In this document: positions 17,141 to 26,214 of the stretch, one piece after another | Position numbering within the stretch: the first letter of the stretch is position 1 | Layout of the letters: each line of letters begins with the position of its first letter | Position numbers and translations under genes: made by a program | Assembly: GCF_025791835.1 (NCBI RefSeq) | Contig: NZ_JAOXLP010000012.1 | Coordinates: 62,001-126,000, forward strand | Reading direction: 5' to 3' | DNA: 64,000 bases | Source of the DNA: Roseomonas xinghualingensis | GTDB lineage: Bacteria > Pseudomonadota > Alphaproteobacteria > Acetobacterales > Acetobacteraceae | The notes under the pieces: model-generated | Database searches by the model: none | The model's input: the letters and a program-made list of their open reading frames with translations, nothing else | Told to the model about the DNA's origin: nothing

Positions 17141-18754
17141 TCAGGCCAGGGTAGTCAGGTCCTGGAACCAGTGCTGGGCCTGGGTGTAGTTGCGGACGTT
17201 CCGGCCCAGCACATGCGGGTTGGTGTCATGCACCACGAAGACCAGCAGCGCCTGGTCCACGACCCGCTCATGCACGCGCGCCATCAGCCGGTCCTGCTCC
17301 TCCACGTCGAAAGACTGGACAGCCTGGTCGATCAGCTTGTCCGTCTCGGCGTCCTTGTAGTGGGACCAGTTCACCCCCACGGGCGAGACCTGCCCGGAGT
17401 GGAAGAAGCGGACCAGGGCGTAGAGCGGGTCGGAGGTGACATAGGCCACGTTATTGGCCGTGATGCCGCGCATGGATTCATGCGTCGCCCCGTTGCGCCA
17501 GGCGGTATAGAGCACCTCCAGTTCCACAGGTTGGAACTCCACCTCAATGCCGATCTCCTTCCAGGCCTGCTGGATGTACTCGTTCATCGGCATGGACAGC
17601 ATCTGGCCAGAGCCGCCGGTGGCGATGATGAACTTCGTCTTCATCGGGTTCTGGGGCGAGAAGCCGGCGTCCCGCACCAGCTTGCGCGCCACATCCGGAT
17701 CGTAGCGCAGCTTGCAGGCGGGATTGCCGAACCAGGGCGAAGCCGGGTCCACCACGCCAGCCGCCGGCTTCGCCAGCCCACCAAGCAGGGCAACGATATC
17801 GTCCCGGTTAATGGCCAGGTTCGCCGCCTGCCGCAGCCGTAGGTCCCGCCAGGGTGAGCCCTCCAGCATGGACAGGTGATAGTTCCAGACATGGGGAGTG
17901 ACGTTCTCCACCACCCAGTTCCCGGCCTGCTTCAACTGCGGAACCATGTCGAGCGCCGGCGTCTCGATCAGGTCCACCTGCCCGCTGAGCAGCGCATTGC
18001 TGCGCGTGACGGCATCCGGCGCACAGACCAGCACCACGCGGTCCACCTTCGGCACCCGCGCCGAATTCCAATAGGCCGCGTTCTTCACCAGCTCCGCCCG
18101 CTCACGCGGAACCAGGCGGGCCAGCTTGAAGGGACCGGTGCCGGAGGGTTCGGCGGAGAAGCGGTCCCAGGAGCGGCCAAGCTTCTCGTATTGCGCCGGA
18201 GAGGAGACCAGGAACCACAGGAGCTGATAGGGGAAGAGGCTGTCCACCGCCTTGGTGGTCAGCTCCACCGTCACCGCATCCAGCTTCTTCCAGGAGGCGA
18301 GCGAAGGCAGGCGCGGGCGGACCTGGGCGGCCTGCCGCTGGTCAAAATGCGGCGCCTGGGCATTCATCACCTTTTCCAGGTTCCAGATGACCGCATCGGC
18401 ATCGAAAGCCGAGCCGTCATGGAACTTCACGCCCTCACGCAGCCTGAAGACCCAGCGGCGGCGATCGGCGGGATCGGCTTCCCAGGAGGTGGCGAGGCCG
18501 GGCACCAGCTTCCCGGGCCGGTCGGCCACATCCATCTCCCAGGCCACGAGCGGATCATAGATGGTGTGGCCGGTGAACTGATAGGCGCCCGCGCCGCGAT
18601 CCGGCTGGCCGGCAGTGAGCGGGATGTCGGCCATGGAGATGCCATAGCGCAGCACGCGCTCGGCTGCTTGGGCGTGAGCCTCCGGAATCGTCAGACCGGA
18701 TGGCAGGGTGGCGAGACCGGTAGCGCCCAGCAGGGCGCGGCGCGACAGGTTCAT
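17141..18754 (-). CDS. Peptide/nickel-type ABC transporter substrate-binding protein
   Basis: A periplasmic solute-binding protein of 537 residues, family 5 (DppA/OppA/NikA). The N-terminus NLSRRALLGATGLATLP is a twin-arginine signal, with AHA-QA as the likely cut site near residue 28. Family features include PLVAWEMD, FRLREGVKFHDG and EPSGTGPFKL. Its paralogue at 22922-24583 shares the order and wording of many blocks, including DIPxTxGQPD near the N-terminus. It lies downstream of dppC, separated by a strong hairpin terminator, so it may have a separate promoter. Ligand (di/oligopeptide, opine, metal chelate) cannot be read from the sequence. Confidence 0.88.
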   Translation of the reverse strand: MNLSRRALLGATGLATLPSGLTIPEAHAQAAERVLRYGISMADIPLTAGQPDRGAGAYQFTGHTIYDPLVAWEMDVADRPGKLVPGLATSWEADPADRRRWVFRLREGVKFHDGSAFDADAVIWNLEKVMNAQAPHFDQRQAAQVRPRLPSLASWKKLDAVTVELTTKAVDSLFPYQLLWFLVSSPAQYEKLGRSWDRFSAEPSGTGPFKLARLVPRERAELVKNAAYWNSARVPKVDRVVLVCAPDAVTRSNALLSGQVDLIETPALDMVPQLKQAGNWVVENVTPHVWNYHLSMLEGSPWRDLRLRQAANLAINRDDIVALLGGLAKPAAGVVDPASPWFGNPACKLRYDPDVARKLVRDAGFSPQNPMKTKFIIATGGSGQMLSMPMNEYIQQAWKEIGIEVEFQPVELEVLYTAWRNGATHESMRGITANNVAYVTSDPLYALVRFFHSGQVSPVGVNWSHYKDAETDKLIDQAVQSFDVEEQDRLMARVHERVVDQALLVFVVHDTNPHVLGRNVRNYTQAQHWFQDLTTLA

Positions 18755-18797
18755 GAATGGCTCCGGGTTGTCCCAGAGGCCAAAGCAATCATTATGC

Positions 18798-18838
18798 CGC
18801 AGAAAAGAGACGAGGCGCGCCAGCTACACTGGCGCGCC
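18798..18838 (-). terminator. Rho-independent terminator after dppC
   Basis: A perfect 10-bp inverted repeat, GGCGCGCCAG / CTGGCGCGCC with a 5-base loop (18814-18838). Read on the minus strand it is followed by a T/C-rich tail ending TCTCTTTTCT. It lies just after the stop of dppC and should end the dpp transcript before the downstream binding-protein gene. Confidence 0.75.
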
Positions 18839-18884
18839 CCGGGCAGGAAAAATCAGACAGATCTGGTGGAATACTTCCTCCGAT

Positions 18885-19790
18885 CTATCCCCTCACATCC
18901 ATCGCTGTCCGCAGCCCATCGCTGACCATGTTGAAGCACATGCTCGTCACGAAGATGCAGACGCCCGGCAGCATGGCGATGAGTGGCTGGGTGTAGATCG
19001 CCGTCCGCAGCGTGTTCAGCATCAGCCCCCATTCCGGCTCCGGCGGCTTGGTGCCGAGGCCGAGGAAGGAGAGGCCCGAGGCCAGGATCATCGAGACGCT
19101 GATGAGGCTGGTGGAATAAACGAAGATCGGCCCCAGCACATTCGGCAGCACATGCACGCGCACGATGGTCATCGCCCCCGCGCCGCTGGCCCGCGCCGAT
19201 TCCACATAATCCAGGTTGCGGACCGAGGTGGTGGTGCTTTCCGCCACGCGGATGATCTGCGGGATGAAAACCAGGGTCAGCGACAGCATGGCGTTGGAGA
19301 TGCCCGGCCCCAGAGCGCCAGAGATGGCAACAGCCAGCAGCACGGAGGGAAAAGCGTAGAAGACATCCGTGACCCGCATGATGGCCATGTTGACCCAACC
19401 GCCCGCGAAGCCCGCGATCACGCCCAGGGTGCCGCCGATGGCAAAGGCGATCAGCACCGGCGTGATGCCGAGAAACCAAGACAGCCGCCCGCCATAAAGC
19501 AGGCGCGTCAGCATGTCCCGCCCCAGCTCGTCCGTACCCAGCGGATAGCGCCAGTCCTGGAATCCGATCGGCCGCAGGCGCCGGATCATGCTGGTCTGGT
19601 AGGGATCATGTGGCGCCAGCAGAGGGGCGAAGATGATGGCCAGGGCCATCAGAAGCAGCACGAAGCCGAAGAAGAGCGTGACCGGATCTCGCGAGAGGCG
19701 CCGGGCCACGCCCTGCCAGTAACCACGCGTGCGCGTCGGTGCCGGCTGCGGCACGGCAAGGACGGGCGGTGTTGCGGTGGTCGTGCTCAT
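18885..19790 (-). CDS. dppC: Peptide/nickel ABC transporter permease, DppC-like
   Basis: Inner-membrane permease of 301 residues with an N-terminal OppC-type extension and six helices. Features include APLLAPHDPY near residue 57, the GTDELGRDMLTRLLYGGR block and the ATPase-contact (EAA) loop with ESARASGAGAMTIVRVHVLPN. It pairs with DppB to form the channel. The ATG at 19790 overlaps the dppB stop (ATGA), so the two permeases are translationally coupled. It is the last gene of the dppFDBC run and is followed by a hairpin terminator. Confidence 0.92.
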   Translation of the reverse strand: MSTTTATPPVLAVPQPAPTRTRGYWQGVARRLSRDPVTLFFGFVLLLMALAIIFAPLLAPHDPYQTSMIRRLRPIGFQDWRYPLGTDELGRDMLTRLLYGGRLSWFLGITPVLIAFAIGGTLGVIAGFAGGWVNMAIMRVTDVFYAFPSVLLAVAISGALGPGISNAMLSLTLVFIPQIIRVAESTTTSVRNLDYVESARASGAGAMTIVRVHVLPNVLGPIFVYSTSLISVSMILASGLSFLGLGTKPPEPEWGLMLNTLRTAIYTQPLIAMLPGVCIFVTSMCFNMVSDGLRTAMDVRG

Positions 19791-20740
19791 GCGCGGCGGA
19801 TCCGGGGGTCGAGCGCGGTCTGGATAAGATCGACCGCGAGGTTGAGCACAACGAAGAAGATGGCCAGCACCAGGATCGTGCCCTGCAACACCGGCAGGTC
19901 ACGCTGGAAAATGGCGCTGTTCAGCAGGAAGCCGGTGCCGGGCCAGGAGAAGACCGTTTCCACCAGGATGGAACCGCCCATCAGATAGCCGAGCTGCAGG
20001 CCCATCACCGCCAGCACGGAGGGTGCCGCATTCTTCAGCACATGCAGCGCGATGCCGCCGCGCCGCAGGCCCTTGCCACGCAGGGTTGTCACGAAATCCT
20101 GGTTCAGCAGCTCCATCACCACGCCGCGCACGGTGCGCGTGACGATGCCCATTGGAATCACCGAAAGCGTGACGGCCGGCAGGATGAGGAACTTCACATG
20201 CTCCCAGTCCCAGGTCCAGGAACCGGAGCCGCCCGGTCCCGCCCCCATGGCTGGCAACCAGTTCAGCGTCACGCTGAACAGCACCACCAGCACCATGCCC
20301 AGCCAGTAATGCGGGATGGAGACACCGGCCGCCGCAAAGCCCACGGCTGCCTTGTCCAGCAGGCCGCCGCGGAACACGGCGGCGATGGTGCCCAGGATCG
20401 AGCCCATCACGAAGCCGATCCCGGCCGCCACCAATGCGAGCATCAGCGTGTTGCTGATGGCTGAGATCAGATCCGCCGTCACCGGCCGCCCGGTGGCCAG
20501 CGAGCGGCCCAGATCACCCTGCACGACGCGGGAGATCCAGATGGCGAACTGCACCGGCAGCGGCTTGTCCAGCCCGTAGTCGCGGCGGACCTGCTCCACC
20601 ACCTCCTGCGGGGCATCGGCGGGCACGATGGCGTTGATCGGGTCACCCGGGGCGATCTGCACCAGCATGAAGCATACCAGGCCCACCGCGAGAGCAATGG
20701 GAATGGCATAGAGAATGCGCCGGATCAGGTAGATGAGCAT
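19787..20740 (-). CDS. dppB: Peptide/nickel ABC transporter permease, DppB-like
   Basis: Inner-membrane permease of 317 residues, six helices. The start is ATG 20740, with GGAGGGAA just upstream, giving the typical MLIYLIRRILYAIP opening; the longer frame reaches into dppD. Visible blocks are QIAPGDPINAIVP, YGLDKPLPVQFAIW and the ATPase-contact loop TLRGKGLRRGGIALHVLKNA. It lies 13 bases from the dppD stop. Substrate class follows that of the binding proteins on either side of the cluster. Confidence 0.92.
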   Translation of the reverse strand: MLIYLIRRILYAIPIALAVGLVCFMLVQIAPGDPINAIVPADAPQEVVEQVRRDYGLDKPLPVQFAIWISRVVQGDLGRSLATGRPVTADLISAISNTLMLALVAAGIGFVMGSILGTIAAVFRGGLLDKAAVGFAAAGVSIPHYWLGMVLVVLFSVTLNWLPAMGAGPGGSGSWTWDWEHVKFLILPAVTLSVIPMGIVTRTVRGVVMELLNQDFVTTLRGKGLRRGGIALHVLKNAAPSVLAVMGLQLGYLMGGSILVETVFSWPGTGFLLNSAIFQRDLPVLQGTILVLAIFFVVLNLAVDLIQTALDPRIRRA

Positions 20741-20753
20741 GGTTCCCTCCGGC

Positions 20754-21740
20754 TCAGGCGGCTTGGCTGACGGCTTGCTGCACGCGCACACAGCGCGCGG
20801 CATGACCAGGCACGGGGCTGCGGAACTCGGGCACCTTGGGGAGGCAGGCTTCCTCCACATAAGGGCAGCGTGGCGCGAAGGCGCAGCCCTGCGGCACGCG
20901 TTCCAGGTTCGGCGGTGCGCCAGGAATGGTGGTCAACCGCTCGCCGCGCAGGCCGGCATGCACGGTGGCGCCGAGCAGGCCCTGCGCATAAGGATGCAGG
21001 GGCTGGCGCATCAGGCTGCGCACCGGCCCTTCCTCGATGAACTTGCCGGCATACATCACGGCCACGCGGTCCGCGATCTCGCCCGCCACGCCCAGGTCAT
21101 GCGTCACGAAGATCACGCCCATGCCCATTTCCTGCTGCAGCCGTCGCAGCAGGAGCAGGATCTGGATCTGCACCGTGGCGTCCAGCGCCGTGGTCGGCTC
21201 ATCCGCCAGCAGCAGCTTCGGACGGCAGGAGAGCGCGATGGCGATCATCGCGCGCTGCCGCAACCCGCCCGACAATTCATGCGGATAGGCGGCAAGGCGC
21301 CGCTTGGCCGAGGGAATCTGCACCAGTTCCAGCAGTTCCAGTGCCCGCTTATCGGCCTCGGCGCGGCTGATCCCCTCATGCCGCATCACCGTCTCGGCAA
21401 TCTGGCGGCCGATGGTGAAGACGGGGTCCAACGCCGTCATCGGCTCCTGGAAGATCATGGAGACGGTGCTGCCGCGGATATCGGCCATCCGCCGCTCGGA
21501 AGCCGCGATGATGTCATGCCCGCCGACCCGCACCGTGCCAGATAGCTTCGTGCGGCGCGGCGGGTTCAGCGCCATCAGGGCGCGCAGCGTGACCGACTTG
21601 CCCGATCCGCTCTCCCCCAGGATGCAGAGGGATTCCCGTTCAGCCAGATCGAAGGACACGCCGTTGACCGCATGCACCGTGGCATCGCGGGTGGCGAAGC
21701 GGACATTCAGATCCCGCACATGGACAAGAGGCTCGGTCAT
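20754..21740 (-). CDS. dppD: Peptide/nickel ABC transporter ATP-binding protein, DppD-like
   Basis: Cytoplasmic ATPase of 328 residues. It has the Walker A GESGSGKS, the signature LSGGLRQR, and Walker B LLLADEPTTALD. The C-terminal oligopeptide/dipeptide extension includes CAFAPRCPYVEEAC, a cysteine-rich segment that in DppD-type ATPases can hold an iron-sulfur cluster. The ATG at 21740 overlaps the dppF stop (ATGA), and the long frame upstream of it is inside dppF. It works as a heterodimer with DppF. Confidence 0.93.
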   Translation of the reverse strand: MTEPLVHVRDLNVRFATRDATVHAVNGVSFDLAERESLCILGESGSGKSVTLRALMALNPPRRTKLSGTVRVGGHDIIAASERRMADIRGSTVSMIFQEPMTALDPVFTIGRQIAETVMRHEGISRAEADKRALELLELVQIPSAKRRLAAYPHELSGGLRQRAMIAIALSCRPKLLLADEPTTALDATVQIQILLLLRRLQQEMGMGVIFVTHDLGVAGEIADRVAVMYAGKFIEEGPVRSLMRQPLHPYAQGLLGATVHAGLRGERLTTIPGAPPNLERVPQGCAFAPRCPYVEEACLPKVPEFRSPVPGHAARCVRVQQAVSQAA

Positions 21741-22789
21741 GCGGCCACCTTTGGGGCACGGCTGTGCCCGCTGCTCGGGATAACCATCAGGCAGGCCGCC
21801 TGCTGCCCCCCTGGCGCCGGATGCAGCGGCGGCACGGTGGTGGAGCAGACCGGCTCGGCAAAGGCGCATCGGGTGTGGAAGCGGCAGCCGGATGGCGGGT
21901 TGATGGGATTGGGCGGATCGCCGGTCAGCGGCGGCTCGGTGCGGCGCAGGTCCGGGTCCATGGAGGGCCGGCTGGCCAGAAGCGCGGCGGTGTAAGGATG
22001 GGCCGCGGCGCCATAGATCGCCTCCACCGGTCCGATCTCTGCCACCCGGCCGAGATACATCACCAGCAGCCGGTCCGACATGTACTGCACCACGTTCAGG
22101 TCGTGGCTGATGAAGACATAGGTGAGGCCGAACTGCCCTTTCAGGTCCTGGAGCAGGTTGAGGACCTGCGCCTCCACGGATTTGTCGAGGGCCGAGACCG
22201 GCTCGTCCAGGATCACCAGCCGCGGACGCAGGGCCAGGGCGCGGGCGATGTTGATGCGCTGCCGCTGGCCGCCCGAAAGCTCATGCGGATAGCGCCGCGC
22301 GAACTGGTCCGGGTTTAGCCCCACCGCCGCCAGCAGGTCCCGTGCCCGGGCGCGCGCATCTCCGCGCGCCAAGCCATGCACCTGCGGCGCGAAGGCGATG
22401 GATTCCTCGATGGTCAACCGGGGGTTCAGCGAGGCGTAGCTGTCCTGGAACACCATCTGCACCTGGCGGCGATATTCCTTCAGCGGCATCTCGCGCCCGC
22501 CCACCGCCTGCCCGTCGAAGATCACCTCCCCGGCGGTGGGTGCCATCAGTGCCATGATAAGGCGGGAGGTGGTGGATTTGCCGCAGCCGGATTCACCGAC
22601 GATGCCCAGCGTTTCCCCCTTCCGTACCTCGAAATCGAGGTCGTCCACCGCCTGCACCACGCCGGTGCCACGGCCCAGGAAGCCGCTTTTCAGCGGGAAA
22701 TGCTTCGTCAGCCCGCGTACCGTCAGCAGTGGCTGGGCGGGACCACCGATATCGGGCAGGGGCGGCAGGGCTTCATCTTGGACAGTCAT
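21737..22789 (-). CDS. dppF: Peptide/nickel ABC transporter ATP-binding protein, DppF-like
   Basis: Second ATPase of the importer, 350 residues, and first gene of the minus-strand operon. Walker A is GESGCGKST, the signature is LSGGQRQR, and Walker B is LVILDEPVSALD. The C-terminal domain has CRFHTRCAFAEPVC, similar to the cysteine-rich tail of DppD. The start is ATG 22789, preceded by GGGAAAG; the frame upstream would run into the divergent promoter region. The 132-base gap to the plus-strand binding-protein gene must hold both promoters. Confidence 0.92.
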   Translation of the reverse strand: MTVQDEALPPLPDIGGPAQPLLTVRGLTKHFPLKSGFLGRGTGVVQAVDDLDFEVRKGETLGIVGESGCGKSTTSRLIMALMAPTAGEVIFDGQAVGGREMPLKEYRRQVQMVFQDSYASLNPRLTIEESIAFAPQVHGLARGDARARARDLLAAVGLNPDQFARRYPHELSGGQRQRINIARALALRPRLVILDEPVSALDKSVEAQVLNLLQDLKGQFGLTYVFISHDLNVVQYMSDRLLVMYLGRVAEIGPVEAIYGAAAHPYTAALLASRPSMDPDLRRTEPPLTGDPPNPINPPSGCRFHTRCAFAEPVCSTTVPPLHPAPGGQQAACLMVIPSSGHSRAPKVAA

Positions 22790-22866
22790 TTCTTTCCCAT
22801 CGGCCGAGAAGGAAGAAAACGGCCATTCCAGTGCTTGCAATCCCCGGGCCAGGGCGGACAGCCGTT

Positions 22867-22882
22867 TTGGCATCGAACTTGC
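22867..22882 (+). promoter_or_regulatory. Sigma-54 type (-24/-12) promoter candidate
   Basis: TTGGCA-N6-TTGC has exact GG-GC spacing for RNA polymerase sigma-54 (consensus TTGGCACG-N4-TTGC), with mismatches only at the two bases after TTGGCA. Transcription would start near 22894, 28 bases before the binding-protein ATG. This would place the uptake gene under nitrogen or another enhancer-dependent control. An activator site is not evident. Confidence 0.4.
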
Positions 22883-22921
22883 CTGGATCTGCGCCGATCG
22901 TCATCCACGGAGAGGACACGA

Positions 22922-24583
22922 ATGAGGAAGATCACGCGGCGGGCCTGGTTGATGGCCGGCGCCCTGCTGGCCGGGCTGGGTACTTTCGGCGCCGCCCCCG
23001 CCAGCGCCCAGGAAAAGGTGCTGCGGATCGGGATGACAGCCGCCGACATTCCCCGCACCCTCGGCCAGCCCGATCAGGGCTTCGAGGGCAACCGCTTCAC
23101 TGGCATCCCGATGTTCGATGCGTTGGTCCACTGGGACCTTTCCAGCGCGGACAAGCCCTCCGTGATCATCCCAGGCCTCGCCACCGAATGGACGGTGGAT
23201 GAGAGCGACAAGACCAAGTGGCGCTTCAAGCTGCGCGAGGGCGTGCGCTTCCACGATGGCAGCCCCTTCAACGCCGCCGCCGTGGTCTGGAACGTCCAGA
23301 AGGTGCTGGACCAGTCAGCGCCGCATTACGACGCCTCCCAGGTCGGCGTGACCGTCAGCCGCATGCCGACACTGAGGTCGGCCCGCGCCATTTCGGATTA
23401 TGAGGTGGAGCTGACGACGAGCGAGCCGGACAGCTTCCTGCCGATCAACCTCACCAATCTCTTCATCGTCTCGCCCAGCCATTGGCAGGCGAAGCTGGCC
23501 GCCGTGCCCGCCAGCGTCACCGATGCCCGCCAGCGCGTGACCCAGGCTTGGGCAGCCTTCGCCGCCGACCCCTCAAGCACCGGTCCTTTCCGCGGCACCC
23601 GCCTGGTCCCGCGCGAACGCTTCGAAATGGTGGCCAACCGCGACTACTGGGACCCCGCGCGCCGCCCGAAGATCGACCGCGTGGTGCTGCTGCCCATCCC
23701 CGAGGCCAACACCCGCACCGCCGCCCTTCTGGGCAACCAGGTGGACTGGATCGAGGCGCCGGCACCGGATGCCGTGCAGCAGATCACCTCGCGCGGCTTC
23801 AAGATGTACCAGAACGAGCAGCCGCATGTCTGGCCCTGGCAGTTCTCCTTCGCCGAGGGCTCGCCATGGCTGGACCGCCGCGTCCGCCATGCGGCGAATC
23901 TCTGCGTGAACCGCGCGGAGCTGAAGACGCTGCTCTCCGGCCTGATGGCCGAGGCGCATGGCACGGTGGAGCAGGGCCATCCCTGGTGGGGCAATCCCTC
24001 CTTCAGGATCCGCTATGACCTGGCCGAGGCGCAGCGCCTGATGCGGGAGGCCGGGCATTCCCAGCAGCGCCCCCTGAAGGTGAAGGTGCTCACCTCCGCT
24101 TCCGGCTCGGGCCAGATGCAGCCCCTGACGATGAACGAGTTCCTCCAGGAAGCCCTGCGCGCCTGCTATTTCGACGTGGAGCTTGAGGTCGGCGAGTGGA
24201 ACGCGGTCTTCACCAACTGGCGCGAGGGGGCGAAGCATCCCAACGCCCGCGGAGCCAATGCCCTCAACGTCACCTTCGCCACCATGGACCCGTTCTTCGC
24301 CATGGTACGTTTCGTGGCCACCGCCGCGCAGCCGCCCGTCTCGAACAACTGGGGCTATGTGTCCATCCCGGAGTTCGATCAGCTCATCGCCACGGCCCGC
24401 ACCACCTTCGACGCCACGGGGCGCGATGCGGCCCTGGCGAAGCTGCATGCCCGCATCGTGGAGGAAGCCCCCTTCCTCTGGGTCGCGCATGATGTCGGAC
24501 CGCGCGCCATCTCCCCACGTGTGTCCGGGGTGGTGCAGCCCCGCAGCTGGTTCATCGACATCGCCACCATGTCCATGAACTGA
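22922..24583 (+). CDS. Peptide/nickel-type ABC transporter substrate-binding protein (divergent paralogue)
   Basis: Periplasmic binding protein of 553 residues, family 5. The start is ATG 22922, with GGAGAGGAC just upstream, giving [18 protein letters not shown], a signal peptide with a twin-arginine look, and cleavage after ASA near residue 30. The much longer open frame upstream lies over dppF and is a shadow. Conserved blocks [29 protein letters not shown] and [16 protein letters not shown] match the paralogue at 17141-18754. It is read away from the dppFDBC operon and is followed by a GC-rich hairpin. It may deliver a second ligand to the same importer. Confidence 0.9.
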   Translation: MRKITRRAWLMAGALLAGLGTFGAAPASAQEKVLRIGMTAADIPRTLGQPDQGFEGNRFTGIPMFDALVHWDLSSADKPSVIIPGLATEWTVDESDKTKWRFKLREGVRFHDGSPFNAAAVVWNVQKVLDQSAPHYDASQVGVTVSRMPTLRSARAISDYEVELTTSEPDSFLPINLTNLFIVSPSHWQAKLAAVPASVTDARQRVTQAWAAFAADPSSTGPFRGTRLVPRERFEMVANRDYWDPARRPKIDRVVLLPIPEANTRTAALLGNQVDWIEAPAPDAVQQITSRGFKMYQNEQPHVWPWQFSFAEGSPWLDRRVRHAANLCVNRAELKTLLSGLMAEAHGTVEQGHPWWGNPSFRIRYDLAEAQRLMREAGHSQQRPLKVKVLTSASGSGQMQPLTMNEFLQEALRACYFDVELEVGEWNAVFTNWREGAKHPNARGANALNVTFATMDPFFAMVRFVATAAQPPVSNNWGYVSIPEFDQLIATARTTFDATGRDAALAKLHARIVEEAPFLWVAHDVGPRAISPRVSGVVQPRSWFIDIATMSMN

Positions 24584-24607
24584 TCGCCCCCCCTTCGCGA
24601 GCCTTGC

Positions 24608-24631
24608 GGGCCGCCCCAGAAGGGGCGGCCC
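24608..24631 (+). terminator. Hairpin terminator after the binding-protein gene
   Basis: A perfect 10-bp stem, GGGCCGCCCC / GGGGCGGCCC, with a 4-base loop (AGAA) 24 bases after the stop at 24583. Only a weak T/C tail follows (GTTCCTG). It separates the transporter gene from glgC. Confidence 0.6.
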
Positions 24632-24753
24632 GTTCCTGCATTCACGTGTTGCGCACTCACGTCTCCGTGTTCAGGTTCTTAGCTTTCTCCCCCGTTTCGC
24701 CCTGCGGGAAAGCTGCCATAGTTGAGGCAGTCATACGGGAGTCAGAACGATAC

Positions 24754-26022
24754 ATGTCCACGCGGCCGGTCCATTCCGCGCCTCTGGCACGCTCAGCCAT
24801 GGCCTATGTCCTGGCGGGTGGGCGCGGCTCCCGGCTCATGGAGCTGACCGACCGGCGCGCCAAGCCCGCCGTCTTTTTCGGCGCCAAGTCGCGCATCATC
24901 GACTTCGCCCTGTCGAATGCGATCAACTCCGGCATCCGCCGGATCGGCGTGGCCACGCAGTACAAGGCGCATAGCCTGATACGGCATATGCAGCGCGGCT
25001 GGAATTTCCTGCGCCCCGAACGCAATGAGAGCTTCGACATCCTGCCGGCCAGCCAGCGCGTGTCGGAAACCGAGTGGTATGCCGGCACCGCCGATGCCGT
25101 GTTCCAGAACCTCGACATCATCGAGAGCTATGGTCCGCGCTACATGGTCATCCTGGCCGGGGACCATGTGTACAAGATGGACTACGAGGTGATGCTGCAG
25201 CGGCACGTCACCTCGGGCGCCGAGGTGACGGTGGCCTGCATCGAGGTGCCCCGGCATGAGGCCAGCGCCTTCGGCGTGATGCATGTGGACGAATCGGACC
25301 GCGTTATTTCCTTCCTCGAGAAGCCGGCCGATCCGCCGCCCATCCCCGGCCGGCCGGATGTCGCCCTCGCATCCATGGGCATTTATGTCTTCGAGACGCG
25401 GCTGCTGATGGAGGAGCTGCGCCGCGATGCCGCCCGCCCTGGCTCAAGCCGCGACTTCGGCAAGGACATCATCCCGGCCCTGGTGGAGCGCGGCACCGCC
25501 GTGGCGCACCGTTTCGAGGATTCCTGTGTCCGCTCCGGCGCGGAAGCCGAAGCCTATTGGCGGGATGTCGGCACGCTGGATGCCTATTGGCAGGCCAATA
25601 TCGACCTGACGGATGTTGTCCCCTCCCTGGACATCTATGATCAGGATTGGCCGATCTGGACGAATGGCGAGGTGACGCCCCCGGCGAAGTTCGTGATGGA
25701 TGATGACAACCGCCGCGGCATGGCGGTGGATTCCCTCGTCTCCGGCGGCTGCATCGTCTCCGGCTCCCATGTCCGGCGCTCGCTGCTCTTCACCCATGTC
25801 CGCGTACACTCCTATGGCCAGATCGAAGGCGCCGTTCTGCTGCCCGGCGTGCAGGTCGGGCGCCACATACGCTTGCGGAAGGTGGTGGTGGACAGCGACG
25901 TGGTGCTGCCCGAAGGGCTGGTGGTGGGCGAGGACCCAGAGGAGGACGCCCGCAGGTTCCGCCGCTCACCGGGGGGTGTCTGCCTCATCACCCAGCCCAT
26001 GATCGACGCATTGGGGAAGTAA
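24754..26022 (+). CDS. glgC: Glucose-1-phosphate adenylyltransferase (ADP-glucose pyrophosphorylase)
   Basis: Enzyme of 422 residues making ADP-glucose from glucose-1-phosphate and ATP, the committed step of glycogen synthesis. The nucleotidyltransferase domain has the [12 protein letters not shown] loop, [11 protein letters not shown] with the allosteric lysine region, [10 protein letters not shown] and [10 protein letters not shown]; a left-handed helix C-terminal domain begins near residue 300 with [16 protein letters not shown]. Length is normal. The start is ATG 24754, after CGGGAGTCAG; the frame extends upstream without family similarity. It opens the glgC-glgA-glgP run, with 192 bases before glgA. 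Confidence 0.95.
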   Translation: MSTRPVHSAPLARSAMAYVLAGGRGSRLMELTDRRAKPAVFFGAKSRIIDFALSNAINSGIRRIGVATQYKAHSLIRHMQRGWNFLRPERNESFDILPASQRVSETEWYAGTADAVFQNLDIIESYGPRYMVILAGDHVYKMDYEVMLQRHVTSGAEVTVACIEVPRHEASAFGVMHVDESDRVISFLEKPADPPPIPGRPDVALASMGIYVFETRLLMEELRRDAARPGSSRDFGKDIIPALVERGTAVAHRFEDSCVRSGAEAEAYWRDVGTLDAYWQANIDLTDVVPSLDIYDQDWPIWTNGEVTPPAKFVMDDDNRRGMAVDSLVSGGCIVSGSHVRRSLLFTHVRVHSYGQIEGAVLLPGVQVGRHIRLRKVVVDSDVVLPEGLVVGEDPEEDARRFRRSPGGVCLITQPMIDALGK

Positions 26023-26214
26023 CCTCCCTTTTCCGCAGCCCTTCCCTGCTGGCCCGGAACAGGCGCGCCTTGCTTTGCAGCCTGTGCCCAGGACAAGGCT
26101 GGTATCCGAAACACGGTGCCCGGGTAGCTTTCGGGCAGGTGCATTTCCGGCTACCGGTTCCCGGAGGATCAAGGGGTGTCCTTGCTCCTGCATCTTGGAC
26201 CCAGGTCGATTGAA

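Noticed and set aside
22376..22921. N-terminal extension of the plus-strand binding protein over dppF
   Set aside because: It is antisense to the coding end of dppF; a signal peptide begins at 22922 with a good ribosome binding site.
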